Source of the DNA: Sthenelais limicola
Taxonomy: Eukaryota; Annelida; Polychaeta; Phyllodocida; Sigalionidae
Direction: 5' to 3'
Assembly: GCA_942159475.1 (NCBI GenBank)
Contig: OW804096.1
Coordinates: 139,675,442-139,739,441 of the forward strand
DNA: 64,000 nt
Below the pieces are notes generated by a model, which did not search any database, had not been told where the DNA came from, and saw only the letters and a list, made by a program, of their open reading frames with translations. Made by a program: the position numbers and the translations under genes. Position 1 is the first letter of the stretch. Each line of letters opens with the position of its first letter. Positions 30,223 to 40,999 of this stretch are shown here, one piece after another.

Positions 30223-30408
30223 CTGATTTTCAGAAAATGTACAATTGGCGGCTGTACACATCTAGTAAATTCTGCTAAATTAGGCTGCAATTCGGTCAAT
30301 ACTAGGTACATTTGAGTGTATTTGGCATTGCATTGATTCTAGCAATCTGTTTGGTTAGGCTGGACTGTATTTTGAACTTTATTTTCGTCTGAAATTTGGA
30401 TTATATAG
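30223..30408 (+). mobile_element. Family A fragment (A1, both tips lost)
   Basis: Begins GATTTTCAGAAAATGTACAA and stops within the inner right part at about 30408. Confidence 0.75.
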
Positions 30409-31378
30409 TAATGTTTTTTAGTTTTCTTTTGTTTTTTTTTGTTGTTGCACACAATACTAACACATGTTAATAATTCAGTTTTTCATGAACTCTTTTTTAT
30501 TTTTTTTTATTTTCCTATTTTTGACCTAGACTTTAATACTCACTTTTTTCAGAAAGCATACTTTCTGATATTTATGCATAATATAAAAGCGAGGAGATAT
30601 TTGGCGACTGTAAAAATAACGAGTTGCCCCGGAGCGTCTTTTAACACCTTTCAGTCAGGTCCAGACGGCCACATTTCTCAATTCCACATCCAGTGATAAC
30701 CTTAACCACAAGGCTAAGGCTAAGGCTAAAAGTGTTAATGACACCTAAAACTTAGGGGTCCAAAACTGCCTTCTGAACCTGACTGCTCTGTACCGGTAGC
30801 AACTAGTCAGGAACCCACTGGAAGACCTGGAAGTTACCTTTCAGATACGGGTCTCCTCTGAGTACAACTTTCTCATATGAATAAACAAGAAATAGTTAAC
30901 AGTGATCAGTTGACATTTATATATTTATTTCCGGTTCATGTAGAAGATTGCGTTTCCAAGGGAAACGAAGATTGATGTCAGTTAAATATAAAATTTGAGA
31001 GGGAGGTATAGTAGGAGGGAGTGGAAGGGGTGACAGAACACATGAAATCCTTATCCCATATATGACTGGTCAGTCCATGTAATTCTGTTGGTCCCTTTAA
31101 CACTTTGCATATGAGGCATCTTATTTCTCAGCTTGCCACTTTAATTCAAACATGGTCTACCCTTTAATTCACACCTAAACGCCATCCCCTCCCCGTCCAA
31201 GCCATTACCAGCATGATTCTGATCCCATCTACTGATATCAGAATCAACAGATTCTTCGCACTGATATCCAGGGTGGGAGGAGCCAAGATGCTATCAATGA
31301 TTGACAGATCTCACCCCAATTCAATTAGATTGATGATAACATCAATCTAAAAATGCTTTGAATTGAATTAAATTGAAT
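30409..31378. other. Unassigned AT-rich sequence
   Basis: T-rich runs at 30420-30560; otherwise no gene, RNA or known repeat recognised. Confidence 0.4.
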
Positions 31379-31764
31379 TTTAAGAAAATGAGTCATAAGT
31401 AGCAAAATATCGAACTTGAGTTATCATCATATTTGAAAAGAAGAGATCAAGCCGATTCTAATGATGGTGAACATAAATAACATCAAATAAGTATTTCTTT
31501 GTTTTTCATCAGGGATGAGCAAAATGTTAGCGAACTGTTTTGATGGTCAACCACTAGAGTAGAATTGTTAAATATAATTAAATATATATACTCCTTAGCA
31601 TAACCTCAGATAACCTATATAATTATATTCATTACTTAGTGTTGAAATTTGGTACATGTATTCATGCTACCAGTAGCACTAAACACCTCACAAATGAAAA
31701 CATTCTTGGCAAGGGTTTGAGAGCATTTCAGCCATTTGTGACACATTTTCCTCTAACACATCAC
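31379..31764. mobile_element. Family B MITE, left tip lost
   Basis: Starts inside the TIR at AAGAAAATGAGTCATAAGT and ends ACACATCAC. It abuts a family A copy with 2 bases between. Confidence 0.8.
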
Positions 31765-31766
31765 AT

Positions 31767-32001
31767 AAGTCAGATTTCCAAAAAATGTACAATTGGCAGC
31801 TGTACACATTGAGTAAATTCTGCTAAATAAGGCTGCAATTTGGCCAGTACTGGGTAAATTCGAGTATATTCAGCATTGCATTGATTCTAGCAATCTGTCT
31901 GGTTAGGTAAAACTGTATTTTGAACTTTATTTCCGTCTGGAATTTGGGTTATTTCAGAGAATTGGTGAAGATTAATTGTACATTTTCTGAAGATCTGACC
32001 C
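31767..32001 (+). mobile_element. Family A MITE (A1)
   Basis: 235 bp; left tip slightly diverged (AAGTCAG), right TIR intact. Confidence 0.88.
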
Positions 32002-32143
32002 ATATATTAATGTTAATGTTAATAAACACTGGAACACAAGACGCAGGAACGAGGTAAAAAGCAGGCCTCAACTCATGCCTGATACACGTCACTCTTACAT
32101 GATGGTAAACGCCACTCTTTTGTATATTCCTGCTTAAATAAAA

Positions 32144-32380
32144 GGGTCAGATTTTCTGAAAATGCACAATTTACAGTTGTACACGTCTACCAAATTCTGC
32201 TAAATTACAGTGAAACTTGATAAATACTAGGTATATATCTGAGTGTTTTCTGTATTGTGTTCATTCAATAAATCTTTCTGGTTATGTTAAACTATATTTT
32301 GAAGCTCATTTGTGCCTTAAATTTGGATTATTTGAGAGGATTGGTGAAGGTCAATTGTACATTTTCTGAAGATCTAACCT
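32144..32380 (+). mobile_element. Family A MITE (A2)
   Basis: Both TIRs recognisable; right end reads GATCTAACCT. No clear target duplication. Confidence 0.87.
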
Positions 32381-32589
32381 ACATAATAGATCCCCCATTC
32401 TGCACCAGACGTCGAGGGGTCGGAGGGTGAGAATGTGGCACTCTGCGTGCATGATTGATACATTACATCAAACATGTGGCATCATATCTCTCTTCTTATA
32501 TCCGCATAACATACCTTAGAGTAAGACTTATATTCCAGAGAGGCACAGTGCTCTAGTTTCCATTTGTGTGAAATTGCCAGAAAATGTAC

Positions 32590-32881
32590 AATTCGCCTTC
32601 ACCAACACTGCTATGCCTATGACATTGGTCAGGAGTTGGTGGACGTCTGCCCCTCAGTGTCAGGCTGAATTTACGTCCAACCAATTGTATGTCTAAGGGA
32701 CGCTCGATACCTGCCAATCACCAGTGCACCCTCCCTTCATGCCTGATCGCCCCGCCGTTGGTGGCCTGCCGTGCAACGGGATGTTGGGACAAATGTGAAA
32801 AAGCGGCTTGGTCTGGGATTAGACTCCATAATGTTCAGTTTGGGAGTCTTAGGTGCTAACCACATGACCATAGAGGACTGT
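32590..32881 (-). mobile_element. tRNA-derived SINE-like element
   Basis: Read on the minus strand from about 32881, the sequence has a polymerase III box A-like TGGTTAGCACC and about 40 bases later a box B-like GGAGTCTAATCCC, in tRNA-like spacing, followed by unrelated body sequence to about 32590. A short family A TIR piece (GCCAGAAAATGTACAATTCG) lies at 32570-32590. No tRNA acceptor stem is preserved, so this is not a functional tRNA gene. Boundaries are approximate. Confidence 0.45.
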
Positions 32882-32883
32882 AG

Positions 32884-33043
32884 ACCCAGTTTGGTCAGAT
32901 TCTGGGGTGTATTTTTGTCACAATACACCACGGCAATCACTTCCGGCAACTTCCGGTAAGGAATGGGGGTTATAGATGTTAAAAGAACTGGTAAATAAAA
33001 GTCAGTAAGTGGTAAATAACAGTCAAATTTGACCAAACCGGGT
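32884..33043. mobile_element. Small TIR element with TA flanks
   Basis: Inverted ends GACCCAGTTTGGTCA and TGACCAAACCGGGTC, about 160 bp, each flanked by TA. No ORF. It directly adjoins the SINE-like element. Confidence 0.6.
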
Positions 33044-33045
33044 CT

Positions 33046-34317
33046 AAAAGCACTAACGCCCCTCGAATTGTCCACCAGGCAACAGACCACTTAGACCATC
33101 CAAAACCTCGGGTATTAATGCTATAGTAGAGATGATGCATATAAACAATGGGCATACCTGGACTTCACCTTATAGTATACCTGTATTATAGTAGACCTGT
33201 TATGTAATAGCTGCATTGGTGGATAGCTGTGAATATTTCACGCCTGTTATGGACGTCCATACATGGATGTTGGGGATATATGTAGGTCTCCCAACCAACG
33301 CCCATATTCTGAGATTCACAATGAACATTCTCAGATAACTCAGATTTAGCACAAATACACTATAAAGTCAATTGTCTTACCATGATACACAAAACAAAAC
33401 ATGTTTCTCGTCCCAACTTTTAATACGTTGTTTTGGTGTGATGTTTAGAATCTTAAGTCTTTTACCATCATCCAAAAACGCGTAGGCTTAATTTTTTTAC
33501 CCTGGCCTCACTTTATTTTCATTTGATATTGATTAAAGCTCTCAGTTAAAGTTGTATTCTCAGCTATTATGACAAAGACAATCTGACCAAATTAACTCAT
33601 ATTATGACTTATAGGACTGTGTCATGTAACATTACATAACATTACTCAACCTAATTGAAAACTGGATTGTTGCAGTTATATGTTAACATAGGAATTTGAA
33701 GTGGAAATGGTCGGGCGAAAAGAGCCGCCGGTGAGCGATAATACGTGAAGTCATCATAGGAAAGGATTTAGGCGTTTAGAAGTCTTGTAGCAAAAACAAC
33801 TAGATATAATCTTCCAAAATTTTAGTCAAATGAAACTTAGATGGGTTGGAAAAGAATGGAAGCAATTAATGTTCGGGAAGACAATATTTAATGTCCTGAG
33901 CCACTAACGATGGCCGCAAGATGGAATTTTTAGTTGCGATTATGCACCATCGCTAGAATTCTTGGCAATTATATACACACCACTAGAATTCTAGGTAATG
34001 ACCCTGTCCACCCAATCCCCCTCATGATATATCATAGGGGGGAACCAGAAAGATACAAAAAAAGATGGAATGTTCTCTGTATATCCTACAAATGAATATG
34101 TTTTGCGTATTTCTTACAAACATGATTTATCAATTTTCTCATTACTCAGGCACTACTGGAGGAGCAGAGAGAGACGCTCCTGGGGAGGCTGGGGTAATGG
34201 ATCACGTGACATAGGCTGTCCTCAGAACCCGGGAAAACCTCTGACATATTCATGCCAGGAAAAATTATCGTTTAGAAACTCCAATATATGGGTCAGCGCA
34301 TCAATAGGTGTACAATA
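33046..34317. other. Unassigned sequence
   Basis: 1.27 kb with no convincing exon, RNA gene or repeat. A tandem pair of CACTAGAATTCT/GCTAGAATTCT occurs near 33950-33990. Confidence 0.4.
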
Positions 34318-34384
34318 GGGGACTTGCATAGCCGCTATTTGAAAAGCTATAGAAGACATGATGCCATGTTCAGCATGGAATATT
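34318..34384. mobile_element. Family D fragment
   Basis: GGGACTTGCATAGCCGC and ATGCCATGTTCAGCATGGAA match the left part of the family D copy at 40651. Confidence 0.7.
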
Positions 34385-34385
34385 T

Positions 34386-34620
34386 GAGTCAAATTTTCGG
34401 AAAATGTACAATTCGTCTTCCCATATCCTCTCAAATAATCCAAAGCTAAGAGAAAAACTAGGTTCAAAATGCAGTTTAAAACTAAGAAAGAGATACTTTT
34501 AATCAACACAATGCCAAAGATACTTGGAGATGCATAGCATTTGAAATATTCCACACTAATTTGCCAGAAGTTACCAAATTTGTAGAGCTGACGATTGTAC
34601 ATTTTCTGAAAATCTGACCC
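34386..34620 (-). mobile_element. Family A MITE (A3, diverged)
   Basis: 235 bp; left TIR reads GAGTCAAATTTTCGG, right TIR intact. Interior is the most diverged A3 copy. Confidence 0.85.
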
Positions 34621-34720
34621 ATCTAACAATGAGAGTAGAGATGAGAGTAGCTTTAATGCAGGATCTACTCAGATATTCCTAGTATTTATCATTTGGTGCA
34701 GAATTAATTTTACCAAATGT

Positions 34721-34955
34721 GGGTCAGATTTTCAGAAAATGTACAATTCAACTTCGTCAATCTTCTCAAATAACCCAAATTTTAGACGAAAATGAAGTTC
34801 AAAATACAGTTCATCCTAACCTAAGAGATTGCTAGAATCAATGCAGTATAAAATATACTCGAATTTACCTAGTTTTGACCAAATTGCAGCCTAATTTTCC
34901 AGAGTTTCTTAAATGTGTAGGGCTGCCAATTGTACATTTTCTGAAAATCTGACCC
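34721..34955 (-). mobile_element. Family A MITE (A1)
   Basis: 235 bp, both TIRs, flanked by ATGT on both sides. Confidence 0.93.
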
Positions 34956-35035
34956 ATGTAATGATTCACTCTTTTAGGATGACCTTAAAAGCCCAGAGGT
35001 ATATTGAATATTAGCAAAGTACCCGTCCTCCGGAC

Positions 35036-35600
35036 AGTCCCCCTCTCTCCCACATTTCCCCCTCTCCCTCTTTTCCCTCCCCCTCTTCTGTCTCTCATAC
35101 CTTTTACCCCTCCCCTCCCCTCTCCAATTCCCCCATCCTCTTCCTCCTTTTTTCTTCACTCTCCCTGTCCCTGCGTTTCCTCCTTCCGCCTCTCTCCCCT
35201 CCCCCTTCCCTCTCCTAAACCCTCTTTTCCCTCCCCCTCTTCTCTTTCGGTCATATCTGTTTCCCTCCCTTATTTCCCATCCTCTCCCTCTTCTGCACTC
35301 TCCCCCCTCCCCCTCCCCTTCCCCTGCAGCACCCTCTCCCCCTCCCCCTCCCCTTCCCCTGCAGCACCCCCTCCTCCTTCCCCTCTTTTCCCTCCCCCTC
35401 TTCTCTTTCCATCATATCAGTTTCCCTCCCTGATTTCCGCATCCTCTCCCCCTTCTGCACTCTCCCCCTCCCCCTCCCCTCCCTTTCCCTCCTGCACCGT
35501 CTCCTTCCATTCTTTTCCCTCCCCTTTTCTCTGTCTCTCATACCTTTTTCCCCTCCCCTCCCCCTCTCCTTCCCCTCTTCTTCACTCTTTCCCTCCCCCA
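35036..35600. repeat. Pyrimidine-rich tract (CCCTCC/CTCTTC)
   Basis: More than 550 bases almost entirely C and T on the + strand, with irregular direct repeats such as CCCCTCTTCTCTTTC. The long apparent proteins in it are composition artefacts. Confidence 0.92.
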
Positions 35601-35738
35601 TCCAATCCCTACGTTATCAGGGTGCGTCGTTTGAATATACCGTCCTGAAACCTGATAGATGTACTCAATACGACTGAAGGTAATAAACACGAAAGACATC
35701 AAAACATTCCTAAGAAGAGATCATGTAGAAACACATTT

Positions 35739-36144
35739 GTGATGTGTTTCAGAAAAATGAGTCATAAGTCGCAAAATGGATATTTTTCAAAGTTGTTTTA
35801 TTTATAAGATATCGCTGTTGGAATATTCTAATTTTAGGGGGTTCTGCACTTACAGGCATATGAATCCATGTACGAAACTTCGGGACATTCTATTAGATAT
35901 ATCCTTGCATTTTGAAGGCCTTTATATGGAGCATATTTAGTTACTTTACTGGTAATTACCCATCCAGAAACATTGCGAACTTTTTTTTCTAAAATAAAAA
36001 TATCAAAATTAAGATATAGAAATACTTCTTAGGTGTCCTAGTGTTTACTATCATTGGAATCGGCTTGATCTCCTCTTTTCAAATATGGTGATATCCCAAA
36101 ATCAATATTTGCGACTTATGACTCATTTTCCTAAAACGGATCAC
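35739..36144. mobile_element. Family B MITE
   Basis: Begins GTGATGTGTTTCAGAAAAAT, ends CTAAAACGGATCAC; flanked by ATTT on both sides. Confidence 0.9.
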
Positions 36145-36189
36145 ATTTGAAAACTATCCTAATTGTAACTTTAGACTCATTTTACTGTG

Positions 36190-36232
36190 GCCCATCAAAG
36201 CTGCCGATTGTACACTTTCCGAAGGTATGACC
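36190..36232. mobile_element. Family A end fragment
   Basis: Only the right TIR (AGCTGCCGATTGTACAC to TATGACCC) is seen. Confidence 0.5.
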
Positions 36233-36325
36233 CATGTAAAGGGACAAATAGTCAGTTGAGGGCCTCCCTCATGTGCTAATATTCAGTTCTCCCCGGGCGA
36301 TGACAGAACCCACCCGGGTAAACAT

Positions 36326-36564
36326 GGGTCAGATTTTCAGAAAATGTACAATCAATCTTCACCAATCCTCTCAAATAACCCAAATTTCAGACGAAAATAA
36401 AGTTCAAAATACAGTTCAACCTAGCCAAACAGATTTGTAGAATCAGTGTAATACCAAATATTCTTGAATTTACATAGTATTGACAAAATTTCAACCTAAT
36501 TCAGCAGAATTTATTAATGTAATGTGTACAACTGCCAATTGTACATTTTCTGAAGATCTGACCC
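36326..36564 (-). mobile_element. Family A MITE (A1)
   Basis: Both TIRs; flanks ACAT and ATAT, a near-match target duplication. Confidence 0.92.
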
Positions 36565-36764
36565 ATATACACTTCAATGTGCCTCTCCTTATCTCATGTA
36601 ATTAGCACAGAGTAGCCTGATTGGGATTACAACAGGCTTAACCAGAGCCACCCCTCCTCCAGTAATAGATTAGCATTCCTGGTGTTGAACGCTATTTTAG
36701 ATATTTGTGTGAAATGTAAGACTAAATATCAGGTATGGCTATAACTATCACGAAAAATGCAAGC

Positions 36765-36990
36765 GGGTCAGATTTTCAGAAGATGTACAATTCGTTTTCA
36801 CCAATCCTCTCAAATAACCCACATTTAAGACAAAAATGAGCTTCAAAATGTAATTTAACATAACAGCACTGATACTTTAAATCAATACAATACCAAATAT
36901 ACTCAGATATAGCCGGTATCAATCTGTTTTAGCCAAATTTAGCAGAATTGCCTTATTGTGTAGAGCTGGCATTTTCTGAAAATCTGACCC
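36765..36990 (-). mobile_element. Family A MITE (A3)
   Basis: 226 bp; left TIR intact, right TIR lacks part of AATTGTACA. Flanks AAGC and AAGT. Confidence 0.9.
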
Positions 36991-36995
36991 AAGTA

Positions 36996-37209
36996 AAGGG
37001 TGGTCTCCACTGGCTGCGGTAAGCTCTGCGGTAAGCCTTGCGATGGTTTGTGCTGGTTTTTTAGGTGGAGAGGAATGACGAGGTCCTTGCCTACATAGTC
37101 AGTGAACGATGTAGGCAGGACCTCCCCACTCCTCAACAACACAGCACCATCGCAAAGCTTACCGCAGAGCTTACCGCAGAGCGTATCGCAGCCAGTGGAG
37201 AACACCCTT
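36996..37209. mobile_element. Family C MITE (basic form)
   Basis: Inverted ends AAGGGTGGTCTCCACTGG and complement, flanked by TA. Both arms hold tandem CTCTGCGGTAAG units (two left, two to three right). The centre has inverted GAGGTCCTTGCCTACAT/ATGTAGGCAGGACCTC. Confidence 0.88.
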
Positions 37210-37489
37210 TATTCATTAGTGTCTTGAGTTGAGATGCGCTCTTTTGTTTCCAACTCCCTTTTTTTCTTTTTACAAGGAAGTGGTTTATATTCACCAGCAT
37301 CTTTAAAAATATTTACTTGTACATGAAATTTCATTTTGGAATAATTTTTTTACTGCAGTTGATGTATTCAATAACTGGGCGGAGCCTTCAGTAACTATAC
37401 GCCCGTCATCATTTTAGTATTTATAAGTATAAATATCAGTATGATTATCAGTACGAATATTAATATAAGTATCGGATCAATCTTTACTG

Positions 37490-37650
37490 GTGATATCTCT
37501 CCTGTCTCTCTCCCCTCTTTCCTCTCTCCCTCTCCTTTTCCTAACAAACTTTGTGAAACAGACCCTCTCTCCTGTCTCTCCTGTCTGTCTCTTCTCTCTC
37601 CTGTCTCTTTTCTCTCTCTTCTCTCTCCCTCTCCTTTTCCTTACAACATT
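37490..37650. repeat. Pyrimidine-rich simple repeat
   Basis: TCTCTCCTGTCTC-type repeats. Confidence 0.85.
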
Positions 37651-37749
37651 ATTATTATGGGTGTGGGGATAACTTGAGAGGCGCTAGGCTGATGGCATCT
37701 GCAATGGAGGCCTCTTGAGATATCCCAACAACGGTAATAATGTACAAAT

Positions 37750-38158
37750 GTGATGTGTTTCAGGAAAATGAGTCATAAGTCGCAAAATTGATATTTTTTA
37801 AAGTGCTTTTTTGCACAAGATCACATTATTGGAATGTTCTGATTTTTGGTGAGTTTGTCACTTATAGTTATGTCAATCGATGTATCAAATTTCAGAACAA
37901 TCTATGTAATGTATCCTTTCGTTTTAAAGGTTCTCATATGGACTACATTTAGTTACTTTACTGTTTAGTGACCCCCAGAAATATTGCAAACTTTTTTTTT
38001 CAAAAACGAAAATATCAAACTTAAAATCTAGAAATACTTATATGATTATTAGACTGTTTACTATCATTGGAATCGGCTTGATCTCATCGTTTCAAAAATA
38101 ATGGTATCTCAAAATCTATTTTTTGCGACTTATGACTCATTTTCCTGAAAGACATCAC
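37750..38158. mobile_element. Family B MITE (full length)
   Basis: 409 bp with both TIRs; flanked by AAAT on both sides. Confidence 0.93.
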
Positions 38159-38221
38159 AAATAGTTAGTGGATGCATTAGTGTTGTGTTGGTGTATTATG
38201 GTTGCTAAATCTCCCTGTTAA

Positions 38222-38310
38222 GTAACTGGCCTATAGCTGGGCATAATTTAAAATTCAAGGGAAGAGATCCTGTGCACATGGGCCAGCAGCTTTGTAAGAG
38301 AGCTAATTTA
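38222..38310. repeat. Dispersed repeat, also at 39441-39512
   Basis: Shares GTAGCTGGGCATAATTTAAA and GGAGATCCTGTCCACATGGG-like sequence with the segment beside the minus-strand exon at 39.5 kb. Confidence 0.65.
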
Positions 38311-38399
38311 CTAAGCCACCTTAATTAAATAAAATTGTTTTAAAAAAAAAAAATTAGTTTTGAGACTTAATTAGCCACCTTAATTGGCTCAGAGGGGTC

Positions 38400-38738
38400 T
38401 AGGACAGCTACCCGCCGGACATATCCCCCCCGATTTTTACCCCCTGGACAATTACCATCCTGGACATTTACCCGCTAGGACATTTACCATCCAGGACATC
38501 TACCATCCTAGGACATTTACCCGCCTTATCAGAATTTTTAGGATATTTATCCACTTTTTACATATTGCTTTTGTGATAGTTTAAAGGCCACTTAACATGA
38601 TACTGTATCTAATCCTTGAAATGTCATCCAATCCCTACCCCATTCCTCTCCACCTCCCTTAATAAAAGAGAGATATATTCCATATAATCCATGTACCAAA
38701 ATACACTTAAAACTTCAGGTAAGGCGGGTGAATACTGA
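38400..38738. mobile_element. Family G palindromic element with GGACAT array
   Basis: 38400-38520 is an array of GGACATTTACC- and GGACATCTACCATCC-type short units. From about 38507 the sequence CACCCGCCTTATCTGAAGTT-like is repeated in inverted orientation at 38705-38735, with GGAGAGGAATGG-like sequence inside. The same structure occurs at 46.6-47.7 kb. Confidence 0.6.
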
Positions 38739-38739
38739 T

Positions 38740-39171
38740 TTCGTATTTCTGACTCATTCAATCTTCACCTGGAACTGATTCTACAATATTGCAAGCTACA
38801 ATATATTACATTCAAACTACTTCATCTTGACTTATTCATTTCTATTCATGTGACAAGTCTCCAGGACAAAACACAACAAGAAGTACTGACCTTATGGTTA
38901 CTAATTAATTAATTAATTACTTAACCCAATCATTCAGGCACCAAGAGGCTTTGTTACAGCCTGCGAGCCTTGCTAGGGATCCTAGGCTTCCTAGGTAGAC
39001 TAGGATCCCTAGGTATGATAGCTTTGTGTAGTTTGCCTAGTGTCTAGAGAATCCTGTTTCCTCTACTCATTCTTGTGGTTAACCCATACATGTAATACTC
39101 CTTCCACCATGTCAGCTTGGGTATCAATAAAAGATACATTGATTGGGTAACTGATACATTGATACATACAT
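38740..39171. other. Unassigned sequence
   Basis: No gene supported. A run of AATT repeats at 38904-38922 and inverted CTAGGATCCCTAGG-type repeats around 38970-39015 are visible. Confidence 0.4.
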
Positions 39172-39196
39172 ATATATATATAGTAATTTGGGATTA

Positions 39197-39233
<37 letters not shown>
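39172..39233. repeat. (TA)n microsatellite, interrupted
   Basis: Two alternating TA tracts either side of a short unique segment ending TGATATATA. Confidence 0.9.
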
Positions 39234-39236
<3 letters not shown>

Positions 39237-39309
39237 TGATTATAGTGATACATACAGTGGTGATTATGTTGATACACATAGTGGTAATTATAGTGATTAC
39301 ATAGTTAAT

Positions 39310-39600
39310 ATTCCTGGCGTGAATATTACAACACCTAGAAAAGTGGAAACATTACCCACGTAACACGGGGGTCAGCCAGTGTAAGAATAAGTAACTGACC
39401 TGTAGCAGGCCTCTCAAGATATCCCCACAATGCTACTGAGTGACTGGCCTGTAGCTGGGCATAATTTAAAATGCAAGGTAGGAGATCCTGTCCACATGGG
39501 CCAGCCGCTTGCATTACGCCTAGAAAAGTGAAAAAATTACCCGCGTAACACGGGGGCCAGCTAGTGTAGTAAGAATAAGTAACTGACCTGTAGCTGGGTC
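39310..39600. repeat. About 190-bp tandem duplication next to an exon
   Basis: CCTAGAAAAGTG...ACACGGGGGTCAGCC and AGAATAAGTAACTGACCTGT occur twice (39330-39400 and 39520-39595). The second copy includes the splice donor of the minus-strand exon at 39588, the first a copy of that donor without the exon. Confidence 0.7.
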
Positions 39601-39783
39601 TGGAGAAGATGGCCTGGTAGGGGAAGGGTACGCCCCAGTCCTGCACCTCTATGGTGTTCTTTACACATGGCACCCGTACAAAGTGATGCAGTACAAAGCC
39701 CTCCTTGTAGCAGGACTGAAGGTCCTCTGTGAATGCCTCCACGTTAGTGGTAACCACTGCATGGCCAAGATTCATTGTATTCC
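39588..39783 (-). CDS. Coding exon of an unidentified minus-strand gene (weakly raftlin-like)
   Basis: 196 bases bounded on the minus strand by acceptor TTGTTACCTTGCAG and donor GTCAGT. It encodes about 65 residues including VVTTNVEAFTEDLQSCYKEG and ending PYQAIFSRPSYR. Its phase (1 in, 2 out) fits exactly the exon at 40359-40560. The pattern of leucine and tyrosine residues around CYKEGFVLHHF and YQAIF recalls the N-terminal region of raftlin, a lipid-raft linker protein, but the similarity was judged by eye and is weak. Further exons should lie at lower coordinates; none was recognised in this window. Confidence 0.65.
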
Positions 39784-39807
39784 CTGCAAGGTAACAATAC
39801 AACTTAT

Positions 39808-40043
39808 GGGTCAGATTTTCAGAAGATGTACAATTCAACTTCGTCGATCTTCTCAAATAACCCAAATTTTAGACGAAAATAAAGTTCAAAATACAGTTCA
39901 TCCTAACCTAACAGATTGCTTGATTTCAATGCAATATAAAATATACTTGAATTTACCTAGTATTGACGAAATTGCAGCCTAATTTTCCAGAATTTCTTAA
40001 ATGTGCAGGGCTGCCAATTGTACATTTTCTGAAAATCTGACCC
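39808..40043 (-). mobile_element. Family A MITE (A1) beside the exon
   Basis: Both TIRs, flanked by TTAT on both sides. It lies 24 bases upstream of the minus-strand exon acceptor. Confidence 0.93.
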
Positions 40044-40049
40044 TTATTT

Positions 40050-40215
40050 GTGATGTGTTTCAGGAAAATGAGTAACAAGTCGCAAAATTTGTACTTTTCA
40101 GTCATTTACACACAGGGTCTCATTATTGGCATGTTTTCATCGTTTGGGAATCTACTCAGTGAGGTTGTATGAATATTTATATTATGTATAGTTCTCAAAA
40201 GGTCTTATTTGTAGA
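40050..40215. mobile_element. Family B fragment (left half)
   Basis: GTGATGTGTTTCAGGAAAAT then decaying similarity; no right TIR. Only six bases from the preceding family A element. Confidence 0.7.
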
Positions 40216-40290
40216 AATGCTTTTATTAAGTCCATCTTGTTGCTGTTTAGATCGGCTCCTATAGCTGGTCTTCCACTAACTCCTGGGTAT
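40216..40290. repeat. Single unit of the 60.4-kb tandem repeat
   Basis: CTCCTATAGCTGGTCTTCCA and CTAACTCCTGGG match the array at 60385-60855. Confidence 0.75.
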
Positions 40291-40358
40291 TTGATTAAAT
40301 ATGTAGGATTTTAAATGTCTGGCCAATAAAATTATTCGAAAGAAATAAAATGACTCAC

Positions 40359-40560
40359 TCATGATCTTGTATTCGGTGATGATGTCTATAAAACAGTACA
40401 GGAGTTCGTCACCAGGGTAGCGCACCAGGTCCTGCGGGTACCCAGAATGCTCACCGGGGGCGCCACGCCACCCCCACGGCCCCAGGTCCTCATGGCGACG
40501 CCGCCGTGACGTCACTCCACCCATGCGCACTCGCCCTTCCGGAAGTGCTAGCACGCACAT
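40359..40560 (-). CDS. Upstream coding exon of the same minus-strand gene
   Basis: On the minus strand the frame ends EYKIM before a donor GTGAGT and joins in phase with the exon at 39588-39783. The best-looking coding part is GYPQDLVRYPGDELLYCFID onward; the frame is open to 40560. The 5' limit is uncertain: possible acceptors are the CAG before GACCTGG (near 40439) and TTTGTCTTCCGTCAG near 40615, the latter opening a different frame. The segment is strikingly GC- and CpG-rich for this window. It also carries a perfect cAMP-response-type TGACGTCA at about 40506-40513, so it may be a first exon or promoter region. Confidence 0.55.
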
Positions 40561-40650
40561 GCCTCTCTGACGCTCCTCTCACTGCTGCCCCCGGCGGTCA
40601 TGCCATACACCACCTGACGGAAGACAAAGGTCAAGGTCAAAGGTTGAATA

Positions 40651-40999
40651 GGGGAGTTGCATAGCCGCCATTTTGAATCTGGATTCGCATGGACTTATGG
40701 GACTAATGGTACAGAATAAAATCCATAGAAAATATGCCATGTTCAGCATGGAATATCCATAAATGCTCAAATGTCAATATCTATTTGTTAAACATGTTTC
40801 CATAACAGAAGCCTCTATCTTTCCCGTCATGCATTTGGTTTTCATGGATCATTTATAAAAGCTATGATATTGGGGAAAACATTCTTGCAAAATTTTCCAT
40901 AAAAATGTCGCCGAATATTTGTATGTCAGATTTCATCAGAATGATAATCCATCCAGGATGCACTGTAACAGACATGCGCAGTGGCACATGTAAATACCC
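40651..40999. mobile_element. Family D element (near complete)
   Basis: Left end GGGGAGTTGCATAGCCGCCA, right end GCGCAGTGGCACATGTAAAT then ACCC: imperfect inverted repeats. Interior includes ATGGGACTAATGGTACAG and GCATTTGGTTTTCATGGATC. About 350 bp, no ORF. Confidence 0.8.

Noticed and set aside
32782..32881. Functional tRNA gene on the minus strand
   Set aside because: Box A and B are recognisable but the acceptor stem and anticodon arm do not pair.
34222..34629. 135-residue minus-strand ORF, and similar ORFs containing NCTFSENLT
   Set aside because: The shared peptide is the translation of the family A terminal repeat, present in dozens of copies.
35004..35648. 214-residue Pro/Ser-rich ORF and its antisense
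   Set aside because: Simple pyrimidine-rich sequence without splice sites or domain.
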